64,000 bases of DNA, from assembly GCF_027938815.1 (NCBI RefSeq), contig NZ_CP115913.1:1832001-1896000 (forward strand), in the 5' to 3' direction. Shown here piece after piece: positions 8,701 through 18,261 of this stretch (positions are counted from its first letter, which is position 1; every line of letters begins with the position of its first letter). The translations under genes were made by a program, and so were the position numbers. The notes below the pieces were generated by a model that did no database searches, was not told where the DNA came from, and saw only the letters and a list, made by a program, of their open reading frames with translations. The DNA comes from Oceanirhabdus sp. W0125-5 (lineage in GTDB: Bacteria > Bacillota > Clostridia > Clostridiales > Clostridiaceae).

Positions 8701-10008
8701 ATGATTAAGGTAGTTCATTATATAAATCAATTCTACGCTGGTATCGGTGGAGAAGAGATGGCTCACATTGAACCAGAGGTAAGAGAAGGATTCGTTGGTC
8801 CTGGTATGGGATTAAACGGTGCTTTCAAAGCTTCAGGGGAAGAAATGGAAATTGTTGCTACAGTAATATGTGGAGACTCTTACTTCGGTGAGAATATGGA
8901 AGAAGCTCTTCCAAGAGTATTAGATTTAATTAAAGGGTGCGAGCCTGATATGGTAATCGCTGGTCCTGCATTTAACGCTGGTAGATACGGTGTTGCATGT
9001 GGTGCTGTATGTAAAGCAGTTCAGGAAGTTCTAGGAATTCCTGCAATGACTGCAATGTACAAAGAGAACCCAGGTTCAGACATGTACAAGAAATTTACTT
9101 ATGTTTACGAAACTAGCAATAGTGCTGCTGGTATGAGAAAAGCTCTTCCTGGAATGGCTAAATTAGCTGTTAAGTTAGCTAAAGGTGAAGCTGTTACTCC
9201 AGAAGAAGATGGATATATTGCTAGAGGAATCAGAAAGAACTTCTTTGCTACTGAAAGAGGAGCTAAGAGAGCAGTAAATATGCTTGTTAAAAAGCTTAAA
9301 GGTGAAGAATTCACTACTGAGTTCCCAATGCCTGACTTTGATAGAGTTGAGCCATGTGCTGCAATCAAAGACATTACAAAAGCTAAGATTGCTATTGTAA
9401 CTTCAGGAGGAATTGTTCCAGCTGGAAACCCTGATCACATAGAATCTTCAAGTGCTTCTAAAATTGGTAAATATGACATCGAAGGTGTTATGGACTTAAA
9501 AGAAGGAGAATTTGAAACAGCTCACGGTGGTCACGACCCTGTATATGCTAATCAAGATCCTGATAGAGTTATCCCTGTAGATGTATTAAGAAACATGGAG
9601 AAAGAAGGAAAAATCGGATCACTTCACAGATACTTCTATTCAACTGTTGGTAACGGTACTGCTGTTGCTTCAACTAAGAAATTCGGTGAAGACACAGCTA
9701 AGGAATTATTAGCTGATGGTGTTGATGCTGTAATCCTAACTTCTACGTGAGGAACTTGTACACGTTGCGGAGCAACGTTAGTTAAAGAAATCGAGAGAGC
9801 AGGAATCCCTGTTACACACATGTGTACTATTACTCCAGTATCTCTTACTGTTGGAGCTAACAGAATCATTCCAACAATTGCGATTCCTTACCCATTAGGA
9901 GATCCTTCATTATCTGAGAAAGAAGAATACTCTTTAAGAGAAAAGTTAGTTGAAAACGCTCTTAAATCATTAACTACTGAAGTAGATGGTCAGGTAGTAT
10001 TCGAGTAA
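8701..10008 (+). CDS. grdB: Glycine reductase protein B selenoprotein subunit (UGA as Sec)
   Basis: A 435-residue selenoprotein, the catalytic large subunit of protein B. It takes the glycine carbon bound to the GrdE pyruvoyl group and moves it to the selenol of GrdA. An in-frame TGA at 9748-9750 is codon 350, in the motif UGTCTRC, which matches the family UxxCxxC site. Without recoding the gene looks like a 349-residue ORF plus a 62-residue leftover. AGGAGGAATAGCT precedes the ATG. A perfect hairpin 12 bases after the TGA is a candidate SECIS. It follows grdA by 35 bases, and a hairpin and 177 bases separate it from grdC. Confidence 0.97.
9762..9778 (+). promoter_or_regulatory. Candidate SECIS hairpin of grdB
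   Basis: ACGTTGC and GCAACGT pair perfectly around a GGA loop, starting 12 bases after the selenocysteine TGA. This spacing and the G-rich loop fit a bacterial SECIS element. Confidence 0.65.
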
Positions 10009-10038
10009 AATAAAATTGGAAGACGTTCCGTATAATAT

Positions 10039-10062
10039 GTGAGAGGGAGACGTCCCTCTCAC
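10039..10062 (+). promoter_or_regulatory. Hairpin between grdB and grdC without a T-run
   Basis: GTGAGAGGGA and TCCCTCTCAC pair perfectly around GACG. AATTATATAA follows instead of a run of T, so a weak terminator, a 3'-end stabiliser or an RNA processing site is more likely than full termination. It could set the ratio of proteins A and B to protein C. Confidence 0.6.
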
Positions 10063-10185
10063 AATTATATAATAGTAATTTATATAACAGTAATTTGCGT
10101 AAAGGGGATAAATCAAATAGAGTTATCTTTTTTACATAAACTACTAAAAATTTTAAAGTATTAAGATTTTAAGGAGGAAGTAAAT

Positions 10186-11721
10186 ATGAGTTACGCAGTA
10201 ATAAAGAAATCTTCTTATGTTCTTGTGAATACTCCAGATATGATAATCCATAATGGAACTACACAAATGACAGAGAGAATAACAAACCCAGATTCAGAGT
10301 ACTTAAAGACTCTTAAGGATCACATTAAAGATTACGAAGGTGTTGTTGGATACGCTCCAAACCAAGTTTACATTGGTAACATGACTCCTGATGAATTAGC
10401 AGCTACACCAAAGCCTTGGTTTGACAAAAATGTAGAAGGTGCTAAAAGATTCGGTAAATTTGGTGAAATAATGCCACAAGACGAATTCTATGGATTAATG
10501 AAGATATGTGACGTATTTGACTTAGTTCTTTTAGAAAATGATTACTTAAATGCTGTAAAAGCTAAGTTAGAAGAGCACAAAATCTTCAAAGGAAATGTTG
10601 CTCAATTAGGTGAAGGTGAAGAAATCGCTAAAATCAAAGACTTAGTTGAAAACAAAGGTGCTGAAGGATTATACAACAATGGTGAATTAATCGGTTGTGT
10701 TAGAAAAGCACACGATATAGATGAAAACTTAAACGCTGAATTTATCTTAGAGAACATAGCTTGTAAAGCTTCAGGAGTACTTGCTGCTGCTCACTTATTA
10801 GATGGATTAGATGTACCAGTTGAAGAAATTGGATACGTTATAGAGTGTTCTGAAACAGCTATTGGTGATATGAACCAAAGAGGTGGAGGAAACATGGCTA
10901 AAGCTATCGCAGAGGTTGTTGGATTAACAGCTGCTAATGGTAGTGACGTAAGAGGATTCTGTGCTGCTCCAGCTCACGCATTATTAAATGCTGCAAGTTT
11001 AGTAAAAGCTGGAACATTCAAGCACGTATTGGTAGTTGCAGGTGGATGTACTGCTAAATTAGGAATGAATGGTAAGTCTCACATTGCTAAAGAAATGCCA
11101 GTTATGGAAGATGTTCTTGGTGGATTTGCATTATTAGTATCTGAGAATGACGGTGTTAGCCCAATAGTTAGAACTGATGCAGTTGGAAGACACACAGTTG
11201 GACATGGTTCTTCACCACAAGCAGTTTTAGAAGCGCTTGTATTAAATCCATTAAACCAAATGGATATGAAGATTACTGATGTTAATAAATACTCACCAGA
11301 AATGCAAACTTCTGAAATTACAGCACCAGCTGGAGCTGGGGATGTACCAACTCAAAACTACAAAATGATCGGTGCATTAGCTGTTAAAAACGGACAATTA
11401 GATAGAAAAGAATTAAAAGACTTTATCGGTAAGCACGGATATGAAGGATTTGCTCCTACACAAGGGCATATTCCATCAGGAGTACCTATCTGTGGACACG
11501 GTAATGATAAAATAATGTCAGGTGAATTAGAAAACTACATGATAGTTGGTAAAGGAAGTTTATTCTTAGGAAGAATGACAAATCTTTTCGATGGAGTTTC
11601 TATACTAGTTCAGAAGAACCCTGGAACTGTATCTGAGGAAGCTGGAATAAGCAAAGAAGAAGTTAAATCTATGGTTGCAGATGCAATGAAAGACTTTGCT
11701 AGTTTTCTTATGAATAACTAA
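10186..11721 (+). CDS. grdC: Glycine reductase protein C, beta subunit GrdC
   Basis: A 511-residue subunit of protein C, related to FabH-type ketoacyl synthases. With GrdD it accepts the carboxymethyl group from selenoprotein A and forms a protein-bound acetyl thioester that phosphate releases as acetyl phosphate. Seen: the likely thioester-forming cysteine region DVRGFCAAPAHALL, preceded by YVIECSETAIGDMNQRGGGN, and the histidine-containing APTQGHIPSGVPICGHG. AAGGAGGAAGTAAAT precedes the ATG. grdD follows after 26 bases. Confidence 0.95.
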   Translation: MSYAVIKKSSYVLVNTPDMIIHNGTTQMTERITNPDSEYLKTLKDHIKDYEGVVGYAPNQVYIGNMTPDELAATPKPWFDKNVEGAKRFGKFGEIMPQDEFYGLMKICDVFDLVLLENDYLNAVKAKLEEHKIFKGNVAQLGEGEEIAKIKDLVENKGAEGLYNNGELIGCVRKAHDIDENLNAEFILENIACKASGVLAAAHLLDGLDVPVEEIGYVIECSETAIGDMNQRGGGNMAKAIAEVVGLTAANGSDVRGFCAAPAHALLNAASLVKAGTFKHVLVVAGGCTAKLGMNGKSHIAKEMPVMEDVLGGFALLVSENDGVSPIVRTDAVGRHTVGHGSSPQAVLEALVLNPLNQMDMKITDVNKYSPEMQTSEITAPAGAGDVPTQNYKMIGALAVKNGQLDRKELKDFIGKHGYEGFAPTQGHIPSGVPICGHGNDKIMSGELENYMIVGKGSLFLGRMTNLFDGVSILVQKNPGTVSEEAGISKEEVKSMVADAMKDFASFLMNN

Positions 11722-11747
11722 TAAAGCTGTGAAAAGAGGTGTATAGC

Positions 11748-12914
11748 ATGAGCCAAGAAAAAACTAAAGCAATGATTGCAGAAGTTTTCAGTGAGATAGC
11801 TGAAGGTGTAAAAAGCGGATCATTCGGAAAAAAAGTTAAAATCGGTTTAACAATATTAGGTTCAGAGCACGGAATTGAAGAAATGGTTAATGCAGCTGAA
11901 TTAGCAGCATCTAAATACAAGGATTTCAATATCGTGTTAATCGGTTCAAAAGTTGAAACAGACTTAGAACTAATAGAAGTAGAAAGTGCAGAAGAAGGTC
12001 ATAAACTAATGACTTCTATGCTTGAAAATGGAGAAATTCAAGGATGTGTTACTCAACACTTTGATTTCCCAATTGGAGTTTCTACAGTAGGTAAAGTTGT
12101 AACTCCTGCAAGAGGTAAAGAAATGATCTTAGCTACTACTACTGGAACTGCTTCAGTTAACAGAGTAGAAGGTATGGTTATGAATGCTATTTCTGGTTTA
12201 GCAGTAGCTAAATCAAATGGTATTAAGAACCCTAAAATTGGTATCTTAAATATTGAAGGTGCTAGACAAGTTGAGAGAATTCTTAAAGACCTTAAAGATG
12301 GTGGATATGAGATTGATTTCGCAGAATCATTAAGAGCAGATGGTGGATGTGTATTAAGAGGAAATGACTTATTATTCGGAACTCCAGATGTAATGGTTTG
12401 TGATTCATTAACAGGAAACTTAATAGTTAAAATGTTATCTTCATTCTCAACAGGTGGAAGTTACGAAACAGTTGGTGCTGGATATGGACCAGGTGTTGGT
12501 AAGGACTACGATAAGCTTGTAAACATCGTTTCTAGAGCATCAGGAGCACCATTAATAGCAGAAGCTATTAAATACTGTGCTGATTGTGCAAAAGGTAATG
12601 TTTTAGATCTTGCAAGAGATGAGTTTAAGAAAGCTAAAAAAGCTGGATTAGACACTTTAATTGAAAAGCTTATGGCTAAGCAAAAACCAGCAGCTACAGA
12701 AGAGGAAGTTAAAATGCCTCCTAAGGAAGTTGTAACATTCTCTATAGCTGGTGTAGATATTCTAGATTTAGAAGATGCTTGTAAAGCTCTTTGGAAGAAA
12801 GATATCTACTCTGAGAGTGGAATGGGATGTACTGGTCCTGTAATACTTGTAAGTGAAGCTAATGGTGAAAAAGCTATTGAAGCTTTAAAAGAAGCTGAAT
12901 TTATTCAAGGATAG
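11748..12914 (+). CDS. grdD: Glycine reductase protein C, alpha subunit GrdD
   Basis: A 388-residue subunit, distantly like PlsX and phosphotransacetylases, that completes acetyl phosphate release. Motifs include TILGSEHGIEEMVNAAELAA, TGTASVNRVEGMVMNA, and a C-terminal Cys-containing SGMGCTGPVIL, equivalent to the reactive cysteine reported near the end of the family. I chose the ATG at 11748, six bases after AGAGGTG; the GTG at 11739 is part of that ribosome site. It is the last gene of the operon and is followed by a clear terminator. Confidence 0.94.
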   Translation: MSQEKTKAMIAEVFSEIAEGVKSGSFGKKVKIGLTILGSEHGIEEMVNAAELAASKYKDFNIVLIGSKVETDLELIEVESAEEGHKLMTSMLENGEIQGCVTQHFDFPIGVSTVGKVVTPARGKEMILATTTGTASVNRVEGMVMNAISGLAVAKSNGIKNPKIGILNIEGARQVERILKDLKDGGYEIDFAESLRADGGCVLRGNDLLFGTPDVMVCDSLTGNLIVKMLSSFSTGGSYETVGAGYGPGVGKDYDKLVNIVSRASGAPLIAEAIKYCADCAKGNVLDLARDEFKKAKKAGLDTLIEKLMAKQKPAATEEEVKMPPKEVVTFSIAGVDILDLEDACKALWKKDIYSESGMGCTGPVILVSEANGEKAIEALKEAEFIQG

Positions 12915-12923
12915 TATATAAAG

Positions 12924-12953
12924 CGCACAAGGGGAACCTTGTGTGCTTTTTTA
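12924..12953 (+). terminator. Terminator of the grd operon
   Basis: GCACAAGG pairs with CCTTGTGTGC around GGAA and is followed by seven T. It lies 10 bases after the grdD stop. Confidence 0.9.
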
Positions 12954-12954
12954 A

Positions 12955-13125
12955 TGGAGAATTGAGAATGTAGAATGGAGAATGATGGATGTTTCTGCTG
13001 CTGCAGAAACTACATCTTATTGTTCTTTAGGACAAGGGGATTTTACTTATTTTATCTTTAGATAAAATATTTTATTTATACACAAGGTTTAAAAGTTCAT
13101 TATGTATTACATTTCATTGATTATC
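12955..13125. repeat. Dispersed hairpin repeat, copy B, left half
   Basis: Begins with GGAGAATTGAGAATGTAG units, then the TTTCTGC...GCAGAAACTACAT hairpin, TTATTGTTCTTTAGG, TTTATCTTTAGATAAAAT, and ACAAGGTTT. This is the left half of the element. The right half is found 760 bases later, beyond two small membrane genes. Confidence 0.65.
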
Positions 13126-13136
13126 TAAAATAAATA

Positions 13137-13385
13137 TTATATTGGGAGTAAGATATAGATGACTAGCAGAATTAAAAAAATCCCACATGAAATAAAGAGT
13201 ATTTTATTGAATTTATCTTCTGAGTATGAGTAAAAGAATAATCCCTTAAATAATTGTTGGCACACTAAGGTTGTAATCATTATTGGGGGAGTGATTTGAT
13301 GGTGAATATAACCTGTAAAATGAAAGATGCAAAGTAAAAGTACTATTAATGAAAATAATATATTTATAATTTTTTCACTATTCAA
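13137..13385 (-). CDS. Small membrane protein, paralog of the next gene
   Basis: An 82-residue protein with three hydrophobic stretches and the central pattern PPIMITTLVCQQLFKGLFFY. The neighbouring gene has PIMVTCIGCQQLYNGLFYY at the same place, so the two are paralogs. The start is TTG at 13385, supported by GAGGTG seven bases upstream on the minus strand. The family resembles small uncharacterised clostridial and bacillar membrane proteins; no function can be given. The pair lies inside a split repeat copy. Confidence 0.7.
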   Translation of the reverse strand: MNSEKIINILFSLIVLLLCIFHFTGYIHHQITPPIMITTLVCQQLFKGLFFYSYSEDKFNKILFISCGIFLILLVIYILLPI

Positions 13386-13456
13386 TTGAAATCACCTCAT
13401 AAAAAAAATCACATTCTTAAATTTTCACGTAGTTAAATGTCATTCGTTCTTAACTC

Positions 13457-13732
13457 TCAACTATTATGTATATTGGTTATATAAATGAAAAAAAATGAAT
13501 TGATTAAAAGATAAAGTGAGAACAAAATATGAAATGTACCAACTGAAATCAATAATCTTTTATTTAATTTATTTTCAGTGTAGTAAAATAATCCGTTATA
13601 TAATTGTTGACATCCAATGCAGGTAACCATTATTGGAACTATAACTTTTTGAGAAATACAACCGAATAAATAACTGACACAAAGGATGAGTATTATTACT
13701 AAAAATATATCTATTCTTTTTTTATTATTCAT
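13457..13732 (-). CDS. Small membrane protein, paralog of the previous gene
   Basis: A 91-residue protein with three hydrophobic segments and the QQLYNGLFYY motif shared with its downstream neighbour. ATG at 13732 follows GGGGTGAT on the minus strand. It ends in a short hydrophobic tail absent from the paralog. About 70 bases of repeat-like sequence separate the two genes. Function unknown. Confidence 0.7.
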   Translation of the reverse strand: MNNKKRIDIFLVIILILCVSYLFGCISQKVIVPIMVTCIGCQQLYNGLFYYTENKLNKRLLISVGTFHILFSLYLLINSFFFIYITNIHNS

Positions 13733-13887
13733 TTATATCACCCCATCTAAAATACCTTTTTCAAAAAATATCTTGTCTTTGCATTGAATATATGACCTAT
13801 CAATGTTAATTATTCTATAAACTTCCTTTAACGATCTTCTAAAATAGGAAAAATAGAATACAAAATCCATACTACAATGTTTTATAT

Positions 13888-13992
13888 TTATGAAACGAGT
13901 AAACAAAATTATTTAAAATACAATAAAATTAAAAGTTCTCGGAGAGAAATATCAATCGTTTTCCGTTTTCCACTTTCAATTTTTAGTTATGT
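13888..13992. repeat. Dispersed hairpin repeat, copy B, right half
   Basis: Holds ATGAAACGAGTAA, AATAAAATTAAAAGTTCTCGGAGAGAAATATC and TTTTCCGTTTTCCACTTTCAATTTT, the closing modules of the repeat as seen intact at 43740-43843. The intact element is 240 bases; here 760 bases with two genes sit in the middle. From 13993 to 14345 there is no gene; a direct repeat TGCCATCGTTATT occurs at 14040 and 14062. Confidence 0.6.
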
Positions 13993-14345
13993 TTTTAAGA
14001 TAAGTTGTGTTTATTGTTAAGTATGTTAAATTTTAAATGTGCCATCGTTATTTTAATATTATGCCATCGTTATTATAAAAAACTGCACTTTTTGTAATAA
14101 AATCGCAAAAAAACATTGGTATAAAAAATAAATATGTTATATAATTTAACTGTCGCGATAAAAATATAGTGATATATGTATAATAATGAAGAAATGTGTT
14201 GCATTGTACTGAAAATTCATAAACTAGATTTAATAACAAAAATTAAAATTATTAATAAAAATTTAAAAATAAAGAAGGATTTTATTAGTTTTTATAGAAT
14301 ATTAATTTAGTGTGGTAAAGATTATAAAAATCAGGAGGGAAAAAC

Positions 14346-15461
14346 ATGTTTAATAAAAAACTTGTTGCAATGACTTTAGCTGTCACTATGGTAGCTGCAG
14401 GATTCGTTGGATGTGGAAAGAAAGAAAACAACAATGCTGCTAAGAATAATAACAAAAAGGTAGTAGAAAAAGGTGAAGAGGTTAAAGTTGGTCTTGTTAC
14501 TGACGAAGGTGGAGTAAATGATAAATCATTTAACCAATCTGCTGATACTGGAATTAAAGAAGCAGGAAAATCTCTTAACGTGAAGTATAACTTCATCGAG
14601 TCTCAAAGTAAAGAAGACTACGCTGAGAACTTAGAAGCTTTAATCGATGATGGTAAAGATGTTGTATTCGCAGTAGGATTCCAAATGGGAGATGCTGTTG
14701 CTAATATGTCTGCAAAGTATGAAAATGCTAAAATTGCTATAATCGACTTCGCTTACGAAGATCCTACAACTGAAGAGAAAGAGCAACCTGCTAACGTTCA
14801 CTCAATTGTGTTCAAAGAGCACGAAGGTTCATTCTTAGTAGGAGTTATCGCTGGTTTAACTACAACTACAAATAGAGTTGGATTTATTGGTGGAAAAGAC
14901 TTCCCACTAATCAATAGATTTGAATATGGTTTCGCTGCAGGTGTTATGAGTGTTAACCCAGAAGCTGGTAAGCCATTAGTTAGTAGAGAAGCTGTTAAAT
15001 ATGCAGATAGCTTTAGTGAAGTAAACAAAGGTTATGAGATTGCAAAAGCTCTTTATGATGAAGGATGCGATGTTATTTATCATGCTGCTGGTGGAGTAGG
15101 AATTGGATTATTCAAAGCTACTGCTGAGTTAAGAGAAGCTGGTAAAGAAGTATGGGCTATCGGAGTTGATATGGACCAAGCTGTTACATTACCTGAGTAT
15201 AAAGACGTTATCTTATCTTCTATGATTAAAAGAGTTGACACTGCTACTAACTCTGTAGTTAATGATATAGCTAAAGGTGAGTTCAAAGGTGGAGAAGTTA
15301 CAGCTCTTGGATTAAAAGAAGAGGGTGTTGGAATTTCTGAGTCAAGCAAAGAGCACGTTTCTGAAGAGACTTTAGCTAAGGTTGAAGAAGCTAAGAAAGC
15401 TATTATCGCAGGTGAAATAGTTGTACCATCAACTGAAGAAGAATTAAAAGCATTCAAATAA
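14346..15461 (+). CDS. BMP-family substrate-binding lipoprotein
   Basis: A 371-residue lipoprotein. The signal peptide ends in AAGFVGC, so Cys23 should carry the lipid. The mature part starts with a lysine/asparagine-rich linker and then VKVGLVTDEGGVNDKSFNQ, the hallmark of the BmpA/Med/TmpC family, and continues with IGGKDFPLINRFEYGFAAG. Such proteins bind purine nucleosides and feed YufOPQ/NupABC-type ABC importers, whose genes follow here. AGGAGGGAAAAAC precedes the start. An attenuator-like hairpin separates it from the ATPase gene, which would give more binding protein than membrane complex. Ligand inferred. Confidence 0.92.
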   Translation: MFNKKLVAMTLAVTMVAAGFVGCGKKENNNAAKNNNKKVVEKGEEVKVGLVTDEGGVNDKSFNQSADTGIKEAGKSLNVKYNFIESQSKEDYAENLEALIDDGKDVVFAVGFQMGDAVANMSAKYENAKIAIIDFAYEDPTTEEKEQPANVHSIVFKEHEGSFLVGVIAGLTTTTNRVGFIGGKDFPLINRFEYGFAAGVMSVNPEAGKPLVSREAVKYADSFSEVNKGYEIAKALYDEGCDVIYHAAGGVGIGLFKATAELREAGKEVWAIGVDMDQAVTLPEYKDVILSSMIKRVDTATNSVVNDIAKGEFKGGEVTALGLKEEGVGISESSKEHVSEETLAKVEEAKKAIIAGEIVVPSTEEELKAFK

Positions 15462-15548
15462 AATTAAATAAAAGTTATAAACTTTCTAAAAATTTACTTA
15501 ATTAAAAAAAATTTATCATTGTTTCATTAAATATGAAAGGGTATAATA

Positions 15549-15584
15549 ATAGCTAGATGTATATAATACATCTGGCTATTTCTT
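15549..15584 (+). terminator. Attenuator hairpin between binding protein and ABC genes
   Basis: ATAGCTAGATGTA pairs with TACATCTGGCTAT (one G-T pair), followed by TTCTTC. The imperfect T-run suggests partial termination. Confidence 0.7.
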
Positions 15585-15623
15585 CACTATGCAAGTTATC
15601 ACATATAATGAGGAGGAAATAAA

Positions 15624-17162
15624 ATGGAAAAAGTCATTGAAATGATTGGCATTACAAAACTATTCCCTGGGACAATTGCCAACGATAACGTAAACTTTGA
15701 CTTGCGCAAGAGTGAAACCCATGTTTTGCTTGGAGAGAATGGTGCGGGTAAGACAACGTTAATGAACGTTTTATATGGGTTATATCAGCCTGAAAAAGGT
15801 ACGATTAAAATTAAAGGTCAAGAAGTTAAGTTAAATAGTCCTAATGATGCTATTAAGTTAGGAGTAGGAATGGTACATCAGCATTTCATGTTGGTACATA
15901 ATTTTACTGTAACTGAAAATATCATACTTGGAAGCGAAGTTAAATCTGGTATTAAATTAGATTTAGATAAAGCTAGGGAAGAAGTTAAAGCTATTGCAGA
16001 TAAGTATGGATTTAAAATTGATCCTGATGCTATCATAGAAGATATATCAGTTGGTCAACAACAGAAGGTTGAGATATTAAAAGCTCTATACAGGGGGGCA
16101 GAGATTTTAATTCTTGATGAACCTACAGCGGTATTAACACCTCAAGAAATTGAAGAGTTAGGGCAAATCATAAAAAATCTTGAGGCTGAAGGAAAATCAG
16201 TAATATTAATTACACATAAGCTTAAAGAAGTAATGAGCATGAGTGATAGAGTTACTATTATCAGAAGAGGTAAAGTAACTGGTACAGTTAATACTAAAGA
16301 AACTAATATTGATGAACTTGCAGAATTGATGGTAGGAAGAAAAGTAAACTTAGTTGTTGAGAAGGAAGAAGCAAAAGTTGGAGATACTATTTTAAAGATC
16401 AAAGATGTTACTGCTAATGACCACAGAGGAATAGCAGCTGTAGAAAAACTAAGTTTAGAAGTACGTAGTGGAGAAATACTTGGAATAGCAGGTGTTGATG
16501 GAAATGGACAGTCTGAATTAATTGAAGTTCTTACAGGACTTAGAAAACCAGTAAGTGGTGAAATAACTTTAAGTGGTAAAGATATTTTTGGTAAGACACC
16601 TAGAGAGATATCTGATTCAGGATTGGCTCATATTCCAGAAGATAGACATAAGAGAGGGCTTATACTTAAGTTTTCTTTGTTTGAGAATTCTGTATTAGGT
16701 AAATATCATCATAAACAATTCTCAAAGGGAATCAAAATGAAGTATGAAGCTATTAAAGATCATTGTAGAAAATTAGTTGAAGAGTTTGATGTTAGAACAC
16801 CAGGTATTGATGTTCATGTTGGTGCACTATCAGGAGGAAATCAACAAAAACTTATAGCAGCTAGAGAAATTAGTAAAAATCCAGATCTAGTAATTGCAGC
16901 ACAGCCTACAAGAGGTCTTGATGTTGGTGCTATTGAATATATCCATAAGAGATTAGTTCAAGAAAGAGATAATGGAAAAGGTGTACTATTAGTTTCTTTA
17001 GAATTGGATGAAGTATTAGCATTATCTGATAGAATTGCTGTTATGTATGATGGAAAAGTAGTAGGTATTCTTGATAGAAAAGATGCAGACGAGCAAAAAC
17101 TAGGAATACTTATGGCTGGTGGAACACTAGAAGAAACGGAAGGAGTGGAATCAAATGAGTAA
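15624..17162 (+). CDS. ABC importer ATPase with two nucleotide-binding domains
   Basis: A 512-residue double ATPase of the sugar/nucleoside (CUT2-like, YufO) type. The first domain has Walker A GENGAGKTT near residue 38, signature SVGQQQKVEI and Walker B LILDEPTAVLTP. The second has the degenerate Walker A GVDGNGQSE, signature LSGGNQQK and the altered Walker B DLVIAAQPTRGLD, the asymmetry typical of this subfamily. It energises uptake of the ligand captured by the upstream lipoprotein. Its end overlaps the next gene by 8 bases, so the two are translationally coupled. Confidence 0.94.
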   Translation: MEKVIEMIGITKLFPGTIANDNVNFDLRKSETHVLLGENGAGKTTLMNVLYGLYQPEKGTIKIKGQEVKLNSPNDAIKLGVGMVHQHFMLVHNFTVTENIILGSEVKSGIKLDLDKAREEVKAIADKYGFKIDPDAIIEDISVGQQQKVEILKALYRGAEILILDEPTAVLTPQEIEELGQIIKNLEAEGKSVILITHKLKEVMSMSDRVTIIRRGKVTGTVNTKETNIDELAELMVGRKVNLVVEKEEAKVGDTILKIKDVTANDHRGIAAVEKLSLEVRSGEILGIAGVDGNGQSELIEVLTGLRKPVSGEITLSGKDIFGKTPREISDSGLAHIPEDRHKRGLILKFSLFENSVLGKYHHKQFSKGIKMKYEAIKDHCRKLVEEFDVRTPGIDVHVGALSGGNQQKLIAAREISKNPDLVIAAQPTRGLDVGAIEYIHKRLVQERDNGKGVLLVSLELDEVLALSDRIAVMYDGKVVGILDRKDADEQKLGILMAGGTLEETEGVESNE

Positions 17163-18261
17163 TAAGAAAAATGAAGCAAAACAATCTCCTTTAATGAATA
17201 ATGTTAAAGCTTTAGCGTTTCCGCTATTATCAATTCTTATTTCGATTTTCGTTGCGGTATTCTTCGTAATATGGGCAAAGCCTGAATTTACACTTTTAGA
17301 TTACCCAAAGGCTTTTGTTGATTTATTTGAGAATATTTGGAGTGGTGCTTTTGGTAAAACTAAGAAGACTCTAGATACATTAATATATGTAACACCATTA
17401 TTATTTACTGGTATAGCCCATTCGTTAGCATTTAGAACTGGATTATTCAATATTGGAGTTGAAGGTCAATTTGTTCTAGGTATGCTTGGAGCTGCACTTG
17501 TAGGAATGATTCCTGGATTACCAATGTTCATTCATATACCATTAATGATATTAGCAGGTATTGTGTTTGGTGGACTTTGGGCTGCGATTCCAGGTTACTT
17601 AAAAGCTAAGATTGGTGCTAATGAAGTTGTTAACACCATAATGATGAACTATATAGCCTTGTATTTGATTAACTATGTTGTTTTAAGAACAGCATTCGGT
17701 ATCCCTAATGCTGCAAAAACTTATAATATTGCAGCGAGTGCTCAAGTGCCAAAAATTATGGCGGACTTAAGTAGAGGAAGTTGGGCAATAGCTATAGCTG
17801 TTTTATTTGCAATACTTGCTTATATCCTTCTATGGAAAACTACAATTGGATATGAATTAAGAGCTGTTGGTATTAATCCACATGGTGCTGAGTACGGTGG
17901 AATAAATATTGCTAAGAATACTGTTCTTTCAATGGTTATTTCAGGAGCGATTGCTGGTATAGGTGGTGCAATGCAGGTTGCGGGTACAGCTCATAATGTG
18001 ACTGACTATGTTAGTTTGCCTGGATATGGATTTGATGGTATTGCCGTTGCGTTACTTGCAAAAAATAATCCAATAGCATGTATAGCTTCAGCTATATTAT
18101 TTGGTGCATTAAGAGCAAGTTCAAGAACTTTACAGATAAATGGAATTCCAAAGGAGATTATTTCTTTAATCCAAGCAATCATTATAATCTTCGTAGCGAT
18201 TGATTTCGTTTATAGATGGCTTGGGAAAAGAAAGAAAAAGGGGGCAATAGTAAATGGATAG
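17155..18261 (+). CDS. ABC importer permease, YufP-like
   Basis: A 368-residue membrane protein with about ten hydrophobic helices. The family pattern FRTGLFNIGVEGQFVLG and the EAA-like loop GANEVVNTIMMNYIALYL are visible, as is AVGINPHGAEYGGINIAK. It forms half of the transmembrane channel with the next gene. It overlaps its neighbours by 8 bases on both sides. Confidence 0.92.
   Translation: MSNKKNEAKQSPLMNNVKALAFPLLSILISIFVAVFFVIWAKPEFTLLDYPKAFVDLFENIWSGAFGKTKKTLDTLIYVTPLLFTGIAHSLAFRTGLFNIGVEGQFVLGMLGAALVGMIPGLPMFIHIPLMILAGIVFGGLWAAIPGYLKAKIGANEVVNTIMMNYIALYLINYVVLRTAFGIPNAAKTYNIAASAQVPKIMADLSRGSWAIAIAVLFAILAYILLWKTTIGYELRAVGINPHGAEYGGINIAKNTVLSMVISGAIAGIGGAMQVAGTAHNVTDYVSLPGYGFDGIAVALLAKNNPIACIASAILFGALRASSRTLQINGIPKEIISLIQAIIIIFVAIDFVYRWLGKRKKKGAIVNG

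Noticed and set aside
9820-10008. 62-codon ORF as a separate gene
   Set aside because: It is the end of grdB after its TGA codon; the frame is continuous from 8701.
13993-14345. Purine riboswitch before the nucleoside importer
   Set aside because: The conserved loop and junction sequences of purine aptamers are absent.
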